Source: Comamonadaceae bacterium (lineage in GTDB: Bacteria > Pseudomonadota > Gammaproteobacteria > Burkholderiales > Burkholderiaceae_C). From it: a stretch of 44,800 bases of DNA. The notes under the pieces were generated by a model that was not told the DNA's origin, ran no database searches, and saw only the letters and a list, made by a program, of their open reading frames with translations. Of the stretch, positions 33,998 to 42,321 are shown piece after piece (the first letter of the stretch is position 1; each line of letters begins with the position of its first letter). The position numbers were made by a program, and so were the translations under genes. The stretch lies in assembly GCA_947452785.1 (NCBI GenBank), contig CANGDZ010000024.1, forward strand, positions 1 through 44,800. Reading direction: 5' to 3'.

Positions 33998-35356
33998 ATG
34001 ACCCCCACATCCCGCACCGCCCAACTCGCCGCCTTTGCTGCGGCGCTGCGCTTTGAAGACATTCCTGCGCCGGTGGTGCGCAAGATCGAAGACCTGCTGG
34101 TCGACTGGTTCGGCTCGGCGGTGGCCGGTCACGGAACCAGGCCGGTGGAAAGCCTGACCCGCTTTGCCCTCGCCATGGGGCCCGCCGAGGGTCCTTGCGA
34201 AGTGATCATCGACGGTTCGCGCAGCTCACCGTATTTGGCGGCCATGGCCAATGCGGCCGCCTCGCATGTGGCCGAGCAAGACGATGTGCACAACGGCTCG
34301 GTGTTCCATCCCGCCACGGTGGTGTTTCCCCCGGCACTGGCTGTGGCGCAAGCCATGGGCGCCAGTGGTCAGCAACTGCTGACCGCGGCGGTGGTGGGTT
34401 ATGAAGTGGGCATTCGGGTCGGCGAATTTTTAGGTCGCTCGCACTACCGGATCTTTCACACCACGGGTACCGCCGGAACCTTGGCGGCGGCTGCAGCCGT
34501 GGGGCATTTGCTGGGTTTGAATGCACAGCAAATGCTGCACGCCTTCGGCTCTGCCGGTACGCAGTCGGCTGGGTTATGGGAATTTTTACGAACCGCAGCC
34601 GACAGCAAACAATTGCACACCGCGCATGCCGCGGGCGCAGGCTTGATGGCCGCCTACTTGGCCCAAGACGGTTTCACCGGCGCAGCAGACATCTTGGAAG
34701 GTCCGCAAGGCATGGCCGCCGGTATGTCCAGTGATGCGCAGCCCGCCAAGCTGGTAGACGGCCTGGGCACGCGCTGGGCCACGGCGGAGACTTCGTTCAA
34801 ATACCACGCCAGTTGCCGCCACACGCACCCGGCGGCCGATGCGTTGCTGCATGTGATGCAAACCCATGGGCTGCAGGTGGCCGACCTGGCCCAAGTGATC
34901 ACCCATGTGCACCAAGGCGCCATCGATGTGCTCGGTCCTGTCGTGCGGCCGACCACGGTGCACCAAAGCAAATTTTCCATGGGGACGGTCCTGGCCTTGG
35001 TCGCGCAGTTTGGTCATGCCGGTTTGGTGGAGTTTGACCAGCATTTTTTGTCAGACACCACGCAGCAACTGCGTGACCGCATCAGCATGCTGCTGGACGC
35101 TGAGGTCGACGGCGCCTACCCCCAGCGATGGATTGGCAAGGTCACCGTCATCACCACCGATGGGCGCGAGCTGCATGGCCGCGTAGACGAACCCAAGGGC
35201 GACCCGGGTAACACCTTGAGCCGCACAGAGATCACCGACAAAGCCCTGCGTTTGGCGGCTTTCAGTGGCGGCGCCAGTGCAACTGCGATGCGCAGCGCGG
35301 TGGATGCACTGTGGCAGGTGGCCAGCTGGCCCCGAGTGGGGCCACTCTTGGTTTGA
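33998..35356 (+). CDS. MmgE/PrpD family protein
   Basis: A 452-residue MmgE/PrpD-type protein with AAGGAGA before the ATG. Family features: the N-terminal helical domain with DWFGSAVAGHG, ANAAASHVAEQDDVHNGSVFHP (the active-site-type His-Val-x-Glu-x-Asp-Asp-x-His region), FHTTGTAGTLAAAAAVG and, in the lid domain, KYHASCRHTHPAADAL. The family includes 2-methylcitrate dehydratase, cis-aconitate decarboxylase and iminodisuccinate epimerase. It probably dehydrates, epimerises or decarboxylates a di- or tricarboxylic acid, which supports the idea that the 30693-35356 module handles an itaconate/aconitate-type acid. Confidence 0.9.
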   Translation: MTPTSRTAQLAAFAAALRFEDIPAPVVRKIEDLLVDWFGSAVAGHGTRPVESLTRFALAMGPAEGPCEVIIDGSRSSPYLAAMANAAASHVAEQDDVHNGSVFHPATVVFPPALAVAQAMGASGQQLLTAAVVGYEVGIRVGEFLGRSHYRIFHTTGTAGTLAAAAAVGHLLGLNAQQMLHAFGSAGTQSAGLWEFLRTAADSKQLHTAHAAGAGLMAAYLAQDGFTGAADILEGPQGMAAGMSSDAQPAKLVDGLGTRWATAETSFKYHASCRHTHPAADALLHVMQTHGLQVADLAQVITHVHQGAIDVLGPVVRPTTVHQSKFSMGTVLALVAQFGHAGLVEFDQHFLSDTTQQLRDRISMLLDAEVDGAYPQRWIGKVTVITTDGRELHGRVDEPKGDPGNTLSRTEITDKALRLAAFSGGASATAMRSAVDALWQVASWPRVGPLLV

Positions 35357-35495
35357 CTTAATTGGCGCCACATTCGCGTGGTGTCAGGTATTGCTACAGC
35401 CTTTGTTGTTTTCAGCCATTTGAGACTGTGGCTAGAGCCTTTAACCTTCGTGCCTACAAATCACTTCAACCGTGATGCCAACAATGGAGATGGCA

Positions 35496-36467
35496 ATGCT
35501 GAAAAATCAACTAAGCCGCCGAAAGGTTATGACCGTGCTGGCGAGTTTGACCGCGGGTACGAGCACTTGGGCTGCGGAGCCTTTTCCGAATAAACCGATT
35601 CAGTTGGTTTTTCCGTTTCCACCTGGCGGGTCTTTGGATCCCATTTTCAGGACCTTGGCAGAGGCCGCTGGCAAAGAGTTAGGCCAGCCGGTGCTGTTGA
35701 TGCACAAGCCTGGCGCGGGGGGTATCACGGGCACGGCCGCCTTGGCGGCCATGAACGAATCCGACGGATATACCCTGGCCGTGATGCACAACTCGGTGAT
35801 TCGTGCGCCCTTGGTGCAAAAAGTCACGTTCGATCCGTTAAAAGACTTCACCTACCTGATTGGTTTGTTTAATTTAACCACTGGCATTTGTGTGGCTGCC
35901 GACTCGCCTTGGCAAAACTTGGGTGACTTGATGGCCGATGCCAAGAAAAGGCCTGGCGCCATCAGTTGGGGCACGGTGGGGGCGATCAGCATCAACCGAA
36001 TCGTGGCGGAGCGCTTGGCTAAAATGGCTGGTACCTCTTTCAATATGGTGCCCTTCAAAGGCGGCTCGGAAGCCTTTCAAGCCTTGATCGGTCGGCATTT
36101 GGATGTGTATGGCGACCCGGGGTTTGGTTCTCAAGTTCGCGGTGGCAAGGCGCGCTTGCTGGCGACCTTCACCAACGAGCCCCTCAAGTCCTATTCCGGT
36201 GTGCCCACCATCAAAGCCGCAGGTTATGACTTGACCATTGATTCCCCCATGGGCCTGGTCGCACCCAAAAACATGCCCCCCGCGATCGTGGCCCGGTTGA
36301 GTGCGGCTTTTCGCAAAGCGGCCACCGATCCGGCTTACCTGAACATGCTCGAGAGTTTCGATATGCAGGCCAATGTGATCAGCGGCGAGGCCTATAGCGC
36401 CTATGCCAAAGTGGCTTTTGAGCGAGACGCCAAGATGCTTAAAGACATTGGCTTTAAATTGGAATGA
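35496..36467 (+). CDS. Bug-family tripartite tricarboxylate transporter receptor (third)
   Basis: A 323-residue Bug receptor. Several in-frame ATGs cluster at 35475-35496; I choose 35496, with GGAGA ending six bases before it, which gives MLKNQLSRRKVMTVLASLTA as a normal signal peptide (Ser-Arg-Arg is Tat-like) with cleavage after WAA. Mature signatures: IQLVFPFPPGGSLDPIFRTL, VLLMHKPGAGGITGTAALA and DGYTLAVMHNS. It lies 139 bp downstream of the MmgE/PrpD gene, with room for its own promoter, and its stop overlaps the thioesterase start (ATGA). Ligand unknown. Confidence 0.92.
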   Translation: MLKNQLSRRKVMTVLASLTAGTSTWAAEPFPNKPIQLVFPFPPGGSLDPIFRTLAEAAGKELGQPVLLMHKPGAGGITGTAALAAMNESDGYTLAVMHNSVIRAPLVQKVTFDPLKDFTYLIGLFNLTTGICVAADSPWQNLGDLMADAKKRPGAISWGTVGAISINRIVAERLAKMAGTSFNMVPFKGGSEAFQALIGRHLDVYGDPGFGSQVRGGKARLLATFTNEPLKSYSGVPTIKAAGYDLTIDSPMGLVAPKNMPPAIVARLSAAFRKAATDPAYLNMLESFDMQANVISGEAYSAYAKVAFERDAKMLKDIGFKLE

Positions 36468-36892
36468 CTCCCATGACCATGCAGGCTGTGGTGTCTGCGG
36501 ACCCATTGAGTGTGTTTGCGCAAACTCCTTTCATGCGTTTGCTGGGCATGCAAAGAGATTACTCATCGGGCGGTAAAGCCCAGATGTCCCTGGAGCCGAT
36601 CGCAGATTTGGGTAATGTGATTGGCGCTGTGCACGGCGGTGTGGTGGTCACCTTGCTGGATGTCGTGATGGCCAGCGCAGCGGTGTCGATCATTGATTTT
36701 TCCAAAACTGTGGTGACGCTGAACTTGACCACCTCGTTTGTAGAACCGGGGCGCGGCAAACTCATTGCACAGGGCGAAGTGGTGCAACACGATCAAGATG
36801 TGGCCTGGTGCAAGGCGCAAGTGCGCGATGCCCAGGGCAGGTTGGTGGCCCAAGCGCAAGCTTCTTTTCGTTATCTACCTCGACCCGTATGA
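36464..36892 (+). CDS. PaaI-type hotdog thioesterase
   Basis: A 142-residue hotdog protein of the PaaI family. The motif GAVHGGVVVTLLDVVMASAA contains the His57-Gly-Gly element and Asp66, which in PaaI-type thioesterases sits on the hotdog helix and activates water. Then come VVTLNLTTSFVEPGRGKLIAQGEV and the final strand QAQASFRYLPRPV. It should hydrolyse an acyl-CoA formed by the cluster, either to free CoA from dead-end thioesters or as a pathway step. It is coupled to both neighbours: the start overlaps the Bug receptor stop and the stop overlaps the second hotdog gene, each by ATGA. Confidence 0.88.
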   Translation: MTPMTMQAVVSADPLSVFAQTPFMRLLGMQRDYSSGGKAQMSLEPIADLGNVIGAVHGGVVVTLLDVVMASAAVSIIDFSKTVVTLNLTTSFVEPGRGKLIAQGEVVQHDQDVAWCKAQVRDAQGRLVAQAQASFRYLPRPV

Positions 36893-37170
36893 ACCCCATG
36901 ACACGCAGCGAACTGATGGCCTTATTGGACGACTGCATGCTGGAGGCAGTGCGCGCGCGTTGGGGCGCAGACCGAGACATCGAGGCCGTGGACCTGCATA
37001 TCGCATTCATGGGCGAGCCCAGCGGCCCGCTTGCAGCCTCCGCTCAGGTGGTGGGCGGTGGCAGGACCGTGAGTTTTTGCCACGGCCAATTGCTACAGCC
37101 CAATGGTGCCGTGATTGCGCAAGCCCAAGCCACATACCGCGCAGTTCAGCGCACCACGCCGCTGTCGTAA
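36889..37170 (+). CDS. Short PaaI-like hotdog protein lacking the N-terminal part
   Basis: A 93-residue hotdog protein, about 45 residues shorter than its neighbour. It begins at the hotdog helix (SELMALLDDCMLEAVRAR) and continues with the beta-sheet: VDLHIAFMGEPSGPLAASAQVV, VSFCHGQLLQPNGAVIAQAQA. The preceding strands and the HGG motif are absent, while the Asp-Asp at the helix remains. It may be a degenerate copy, or a subunit that completes a double hotdog with the product of 36464, to which it is coupled by ATGA (36889-36892). Its last 25 bp overlap the 3' end of the minus-strand CoA-transferase gene. Function unknown. Confidence 0.7.
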   Translation: MNPMTRSELMALLDDCMLEAVRARWGADRDIEAVDLHIAFMGEPSGPLAASAQVVGGGRTVSFCHGQLLQPNGAVIAQAQATYRAVQRTTPLS

Positions 37171-38327
37171 AGCGCGTCAATTTCTTGATGGCTCTTGCCC
37201 AATTCAGTCAGTACTTCACGCGTGTGCTCACCCAGATGCGCGGCCAATTTGGGCTCGCGGGTAGGTACCGAGGGGAAGACGGCCGCCGCGCGTGGCATAC
37301 GCACACGACCCAGGGTGGGGTAGACCGTGTCCACCAAGGTTCGGTTGTGTTGGATTTGCGGGTCTGCCGCTAAATCGGATTTGCTGTTGACCTTGCCCAC
37401 AGGCACACCGGCTGCGCCCAGTTGGGCTAACAGTTCATGCACCGAGCACTGGGCCACGATCGGGTCGAGCAGGGCGCGCAAGGCCTTGGCGTTGTCGCGT
37501 CGCGCCAAGATGGTGCTGAACTCGGATTGCGCCATCAGATCGGGTTGACCCAAGACGCGGCACATGGCGGCAAACTCGTCGTTTTGCGGCGTGATCATGG
37601 CAAACCAGCCGTCATGGCATTTCCACAAACGTTGACTCGCGCCGAACTCGGGCACGGCCGGTCGGGGTGAGTCGATGTAGGCGTGGTTGTACAGCGCCTC
37701 AGGCCACAAAAACGAGACGGCCGCGTCGAGCATGGACAGTTCAATTTTCTGCCCCTCACCGCTGCGGTGGCGCGCCAGCAGAGCGGCACTCAGGGCTTGC
37801 GCGGCGGTCAAGGCGGTGATTTTGTCGCACAACAAAGTTTGCAGCAGTTGGGGCTCCCCTGTGTCCTGGTCAGGGTGCGCTTCGGCAAAGCCAGAAACAG
37901 CTTGGATCACTGGGTCATACACACGGTAGTTGGCAAACGGGCCGCTGTGCCCGAAGCCCGAAATAGACAGGTAGACCAAGCGCGGGTTGTAGGCTTTGAC
38001 GGCGTCATAAGAAAAACCCAACCGGTCCAAAGCGCCAGGGCGAAAGTTCTCTACCAGCACATCGGCTTGGGCAATCAACGCACGCAAGATGGCCTGGCCT
38101 GGTGCTTGTTTCAAGTCGAGCACGATACACCGCTTGCCCCGGTTGATGGCCATGAACAGCGGCGTCAAGTCGCCTGCCGCAGGGCCAATGACCCGCGTCA
38201 AATCGCCACCTTGCGCTTCCACTTTGATGACCTCTGCACCCTGATCGGCCAAGATGCCCGTGGCCATGGGGCCGGAGACGACGGCCGATAAATCGACGAC
38301 TTTGATACCTTGGAAGGGGGCGTGCAT
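37146..38327 (-). CDS. CaiB/BaiF class III CoA-transferase (minus strand)
   Basis: A 393-residue class III CoA-transferase on the opposite strand to the island. It has GIKVVDLSAVVSGPMATGIL, SISGFGHSGPFANYRVYDPV and the nucleophile region LLCDKITALTAAQAL with Asp168. I start it at 38327 (MHAPFQGIKVVDLS, normal for the family). Longer readings to 38423 or 38489 add residues unlike the family, although no start here has a convincing ribosome site. It is the third CaiB-fold protein in the island, and the only minus-strand gene between 9376 and 43773. It converges on the short hotdog gene and is divergent from the ABC importer, so its control is separate. Confidence 0.88.
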   Translation of the reverse strand: MHAPFQGIKVVDLSAVVSGPMATGILADQGAEVIKVEAQGGDLTRVIGPAAGDLTPLFMAINRGKRCIVLDLKQAPGQAILRALIAQADVLVENFRPGALDRLGFSYDAVKAYNPRLVYLSISGFGHSGPFANYRVYDPVIQAVSGFAEAHPDQDTGEPQLLQTLLCDKITALTAAQALSAALLARHRSGEGQKIELSMLDAAVSFLWPEALYNHAYIDSPRPAVPEFGASQRLWKCHDGWFAMITPQNDEFAAMCRVLGQPDLMAQSEFSTILARRDNAKALRALLDPIVAQCSVHELLAQLGAAGVPVGKVNSKSDLAADPQIQHNRTLVDTVYPTLGRVRMPRAAAVFPSVPTREPKLAAHLGEHTREVLTELGKSHQEIDALYDSGVVR

Positions 38328-38798
38328 GAGGGTCCAATCAACAACTGGCAAACCTTCCACAGGCTTGCGCTGTCCTCCATACTGCGCAGACCTGACGCGC
38401 CCGGCAATAGCAAGAAGCTTCATTTTCAGTGGCTTAAATAGATCCGTCTGACGGTAGGTTGTTGATGTTTTTTTTGTAAATTCGAACAAAGATCCTTGTC
38501 GTCAGCACTGTAATCTTGGCGACTCGCCTGTGCCGCGTTGGGGCGATTGAAATGGGGTGTTTACGAGTCAAACAACCCCCTCAGACCCACTTGCCCCGGT
38601 CGGTTGCCTTGGCGAGGGTTTCCCCGCTGTGTGATGTTTCCATCAGGGTGCGACACTGAATTTCAATCCGCAGAGATGTCGATCTCGATGGATTGAGGTG
38701 TTCGCAGTGGCTTGACGTTGTGTTCCTGATAAAGAGGGTGGGTCGTTCAATCAAACGTCTGGCTATTTCCTTGGTTCTGACTGAATAAGGTACTCATC
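38328..38798. promoter_or_regulatory. 471-bp divergent region between the CoA-transferase and the ABC importer
   Basis: No gene is supported here. The stretch must hold the promoters of the minus-strand CoA-transferase and of the plus-strand importer operon. A TTGACG at 38712-38717 has no good -10 at normal spacing. AAGG (38787-38790) is the ribosome site of the receptor gene. No tRNA or riboswitch-like structure was recognised. Confidence 0.4.
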
Positions 38799-40049
38799 AT
38801 GAATTTTGCCAAAAATTTTTATAGCTGGCCATTGGCTGCTGCGCTGGTCTTCGGCGCGATTGGCGCCCATGCACAAAATGTCAAGATTGCCTACATCGAC
38901 CCGCTGTCGGGTGGCGGAGCCAGCGTGGGTGAGCATGGTTTGAAGCACCTTCAGTTCCTGGTCGACGCGATCAATGCCAAGGGTGGCGTAATCAATGGCC
39001 AGAAGATGGAAGCGGTGGCCTATGACAACAAAGGCACTCCGCAGGAAAGCTTGGTTCAGGTTCAAAAGGCGATCGATTCAGGCGTTCGCTTCATCACGCA
39101 GGGCAATGGCTCTGGGGCCGGCATTGCCATCTCCGAATTCATCAGCAAGTACAACGAACGCAACCCTGGCAAAGAAGTGCTGTACTTCAATTACTCAGCG
39201 GTGGATCCTGCGATGACCAATGAAAAGTGCAGCTACTGGCACTTTCGCTGGGACGCTAATTCAGACATCAAGATGGCTGCGTTGACCGACTACATGAAGG
39301 AACGTAAGGAAATCAAGAAGGTCTACATCATTGGTCAGGACTACTCATTTGGGCAAGCCGTTCGCGTTGCATCGGCGACCATGCTCAAGCAAAAACGACC
39401 TGATGTCCAAATTGTGGGCGATGAATTACACCCACTTCTTAAAATTACCGACTTTGCGCCCTATGTTGCCAAAATCAAAGCTTCTGGCGCCGACTCGGTG
39501 ATCACCGGCAACTGGGGTAATGACATTTCGCTGTTGCTCAAGGCTGCAGCCGACTCGGGTTTACAGGTTAATTGGTACACCTACTACGCTGGCGGCTCCG
39601 GTGGACCGACAGCGATCAAACAGACCGGACTTGACCACCGGGTATTCCAGATCAGTGAGTGGCACACCAACGTGCCAGCACCCGCCATGGAAGCCATGAC
39701 CGACGCATTTCTGAAAAAGTACGGTGGTGATGCCGGACAAGGCTGGTGGTACATGCGTATGAAAAATCAGATGGACATGTTTGTCGAAGCACTGAACAAG
39801 GCCAAATCAGCTGAGCCGAAAAAGGTGGCGGCCGCGCTGGCTGACATGAAGTTCAAGAACATTCTGGGTGCGGATACTTTCATGCGTCCGACCGACCATT
39901 CGTTCTTTCAAGATATGTACATCTCCTCCTTCGGTTCGGGTACCAAGCATGACGAAGAAAAGACAGGCTGGGGTTGGAAGACCATCTCCGTGGTCAAAGC
40001 GGCAAACACCGTGATCCCCACAACGTGCAAGATGAATGTGCCCAGCTGA
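38799..40049 (+). CDS. ABC importer periplasmic receptor, branched-chain amino acid (LivK) type
   Basis: A 416-residue periplasmic binding protein of the Leu/Ile/Val receptor fold (Peripla_BP_6). A signal peptide (MNFAKNFYSWPLAAALVFGA, cleaved after AHA-Q) is followed by VKIAYIDPLSGGGASVGEHGL, typical for the family, and VYIIGQDYSFGQAVRVAS at the start of the second lobe. Receptors of this length in Burkholderiales often bind aromatic or alicyclic carboxylates or amides in place of leucine. It heads a five-gene importer operon; the genes and their order (receptor, two permeases, two ATPases) are the classical ones. It ends 59 bp before livH. Confidence 0.93.
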   Translation: MNFAKNFYSWPLAAALVFGAIGAHAQNVKIAYIDPLSGGGASVGEHGLKHLQFLVDAINAKGGVINGQKMEAVAYDNKGTPQESLVQVQKAIDSGVRFITQGNGSGAGIAISEFISKYNERNPGKEVLYFNYSAVDPAMTNEKCSYWHFRWDANSDIKMAALTDYMKERKEIKKVYIIGQDYSFGQAVRVASATMLKQKRPDVQIVGDELHPLLKITDFAPYVAKIKASGADSVITGNWGNDISLLLKAAADSGLQVNWYTYYAGGSGGPTAIKQTGLDHRVFQISEWHTNVPAPAMEAMTDAFLKKYGGDAGQGWWYMRMKNQMDMFVEALNKAKSAEPKKVAAALADMKFKNILGADTFMRPTDHSFFQDMYISSFGSGTKHDEEKTGWGWKTISVVKAANTVIPTTCKMNVPS

Positions 40050-40108
40050 ACGGGTAGGCGACTGGCCATAGGCTGGTCGCCGACTTTGTATACAGACGAT
40101 TCAACTTC

Positions 40109-41059
40109 ATGCTTGAACTGATTATTTTTTCGACGCTCAACGGCCTGCTGTATGGTCTGTTGCTGTTTTTACTGGCCAGTGGGCTGACGCTGATCTTCAG
40201 CATGATGGGCGTGCTCAATTTCGCTCATGCCAGTTTCTACATGCTGGGGGCTTACTTTGGCTTCCAGATCAGCCTGTATGTCGGGTATTGGCCTGGGCTG
40301 GTGTTAGCCCCCTTGCTGGTGGGTGGCATCGGTGCTTTGGTTGAGCGTTACGGTCTGCGGACGGTGCACAAACACGGCCATGTGGCTGAATTGCTGTTCA
40401 CTTTCGGCCTGGCCTTCATGATTGAAGAGTTGGTTCAGATGGTTTGGGGCAAGGTGCCGGTGGACTACCGGGTTCCTGATTTACTGAACTTCTCTGCGTT
40501 CACCTTATTTTCGACCACCTATCCCGCTTTTCGCATGTTCATGTTGTTGACTTCGGTGGTGGTGTTTCTGGGGTTGTTGTTGTTACTCACCAAAACCCGC
40601 GTGGGTTTGATAGTTCGGGCCGCGCTCACGCATCCGAACATGGTGGGCATGCTTGGCCACAATGTGCCCTTGGTCTTCATGATGGTTTTTGGTGTGGGCT
40701 GTGGGTTGGCCGCATTGGCGGGGGTGATTGCCGGGCCTGCACTGGTGACCCAACCGGCCATGGCCGCTTCATTGGGACCCATTTTGTTCGTGGTCGTGGT
40801 GGTCGGAGGGTTGGGCTCATTGCAAGGCGCGTTCATCGCGGCGCTGCTGATCGGCCTAATTCAAACTTTTGCGGTAGCGCTGAATTTTTCAATTGCCGAT
40901 ATTGTGGCCCCTATGGGCATGACGTTGACCCGCGATTCGATTGGCGGCGACCTGTGGATGGTCACGGTGGCGCAAGTGGCACCCATCATCCCTTACCTGT
41001 TGTTGGTGCTGGTGTTGATCTTCCGTCCTAAGGGCTTGATGGGGTCTCGAGAATCATGA
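40109..41059 (+). CDS. livH: ABC importer permease, LivH type
   Basis: A 316-residue inner-membrane permease with about eight hydrophobic segments. It starts with LIIFSTLNGLLYGLLLFLLASGLTL and has the LivH pattern GVLNFAHASFYMLGAYFG, a coupling-helix region (RVGLIVRAALTHPNMVGMLGHN) and the C-terminal GLGSLQGAFIAALLIGLIQTF. It forms the transmembrane channel with LivM. Assignment as livH is by homology class; the transported solute need not be an amino acid. No clear ribosome site precedes the ATG at 40109. The stop overlaps the livM start by 4 bp (ATGA at 41056). Confidence 0.92.
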   Translation: MLELIIFSTLNGLLYGLLLFLLASGLTLIFSMMGVLNFAHASFYMLGAYFGFQISLYVGYWPGLVLAPLLVGGIGALVERYGLRTVHKHGHVAELLFTFGLAFMIEELVQMVWGKVPVDYRVPDLLNFSAFTLFSTTYPAFRMFMLLTSVVVFLGLLLLLTKTRVGLIVRAALTHPNMVGMLGHNVPLVFMMVFGVGCGLAALAGVIAGPALVTQPAMAASLGPILFVVVVVGGLGSLQGAFIAALLIGLIQTFAVALNFSIADIVAPMGMTLTRDSIGGDLWMVTVAQVAPIIPYLLLVLVLIFRPKGLMGSRES

Positions 41060-42321
41060 GAGAAATGCTCAACAAAAACGGGTACTGGGCTCAGTGGGTG
41101 TTGGCCGGATTGGCATTGGTGGCCTTGCCATTTGTGTTTTCCAGTGGCGCTTCCTTGACCATGATGTCTTTGATGGGTTTCGCCATCATCTTTGCACTGT
41201 CCTACAACATGCTGCTGGGACAAACTGGGATTTTGTCTTTCGGCCATGCTGTGTATTACGGCATGGGCGGTTTTATGACTGCGCATGCCTTGAATGTGGT
41301 GGGCGCCGGTAAGTTGCCCATTCCGCTTCCCTTGATGCCCTTGGTGGGCGGTCTGGCGGGGCTGAGTTTTGCGTTCATCTTCGGTTGGGTATCGACCAAG
41401 AGGGCGGGCACCGCCTTTTCCATGATTTCATTGGGCATCGGAGAGTTGGTTGCCGCGTGCTCACTGATTTTGCGCAGCTTCTTTGGGGGGGAAGGGGGTG
41501 TGTCGACCAGTCGAACCTCAACCTTGAATTTTTTCGGCATTAACTTTGGCCCTCAGATTCAGGTGTACTACCTGATTGCCGCATGGTGTTTGTTGTGTAT
41601 TGCTGCTATGTATTTGTTTACCCGAACCCCGTTGGGCCGGATGTGCAACGCTGTTCGCGACAATCCTGAGCGTACGGAATTCGTGGGGTACAACACACAA
41701 ATGGTGCGTTTCATCGCCTTTTGCGCCTCAGGCTTTTTCGCCGGGGTGGCGGGGGGGCTGTCCGCGATTCATTATGAAATTGTCACGTCCAGTGTGATCG
41801 GTGCCGGCCCCTCAGGCTATGTGCTGTTGATGAGTTACATCGGTGGCGTGGGCTTTTTCATCGGTCCCATCATTGGCGCGGTATTGATGACCGCACTGCA
41901 AATTTCGTTGTCCGATTACACCGGTGCATGGATGTTGTACGTCGGCCTGATGTTTGTGATGGTGGTGATGTTTGCGCCCGGGGGTCTGGCAGGGCTTTTG
42001 CTCATGCACAAACCCATGGTGATAAGCGGGACTTTGAGCCGATTGCTGCCTGCTTACGGACTGGCTGTGTTGCCGGTGTCGATGGTGAGCGTGGGAGGTG
42101 TGTTGGTGGTCGAAACTTGTTATCACCTCCTCGTGAAAGCCTCTGAAGGAACCGCCATGCATGTGTGGTGGTTGCATTACGATGCCAAATCGCCTTGGGC
42201 TTGGACCGGTATTCTCTCGGTGTTGATGCTCGGTGCGCTTGCCCTGCGCAAAGTCTCCCCGCGTGTGGCTGAAGCCTTTCACGATGCGCAGCAACTCGCA
42301 CTGAGCAAGGGCTCCAAATGA
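41056..42321 (+). CDS. livM: ABC importer permease, LivM type
   Basis: A 421-residue inner-membrane permease. Core features: LMGFAIIFALSYNMLLGQTGILSFGHAVYYGMGGF, the coupling-helix region TPLGRMCNAVRDNPERTEFVGYN, and FFIGPIIGAVLMTALQISLSDY. Beyond the normal end (about residue 320) it carries roughly 100 further residues with two more hydrophobic segments and a hydrophilic helix; such extended LivM proteins are known among importers of this class. Coupled by ATGA to both livH before it and livG after it (42318-42321). Confidence 0.92.
   Translation: MREMLNKNGYWAQWVLAGLALVALPFVFSSGASLTMMSLMGFAIIFALSYNMLLGQTGILSFGHAVYYGMGGFMTAHALNVVGAGKLPIPLPLMPLVGGLAGLSFAFIFGWVSTKRAGTAFSMISLGIGELVAACSLILRSFFGGEGGVSTSRTSTLNFFGINFGPQIQVYYLIAAWCLLCIAAMYLFTRTPLGRMCNAVRDNPERTEFVGYNTQMVRFIAFCASGFFAGVAGGLSAIHYEIVTSSVIGAGPSGYVLLMSYIGGVGFFIGPIIGAVLMTALQISLSDYTGAWMLYVGLMFVMVVMFAPGGLAGLLLMHKPMVISGTLSRLLPAYGLAVLPVSMVSVGGVLVVETCYHLLVKASEGTAMHVWWLHYDAKSPWAWTGILSVLMLGALALRKVSPRVAEAFHDAQQLALSKGSK

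Noticed and set aside
38328..38489. Longer N-terminus for the minus-strand CoA-transferase
   Set aside because: Family proteins begin at the GIKVVDLS region; the 54 extra residues are not family-like and no ribosome site favours them.
38712..38733. TTGACG with TGATAA as a sigma-70 promoter for the importer operon
   Set aside because: The two hexamers are only 9 bp apart, well short of the normal 16-18.
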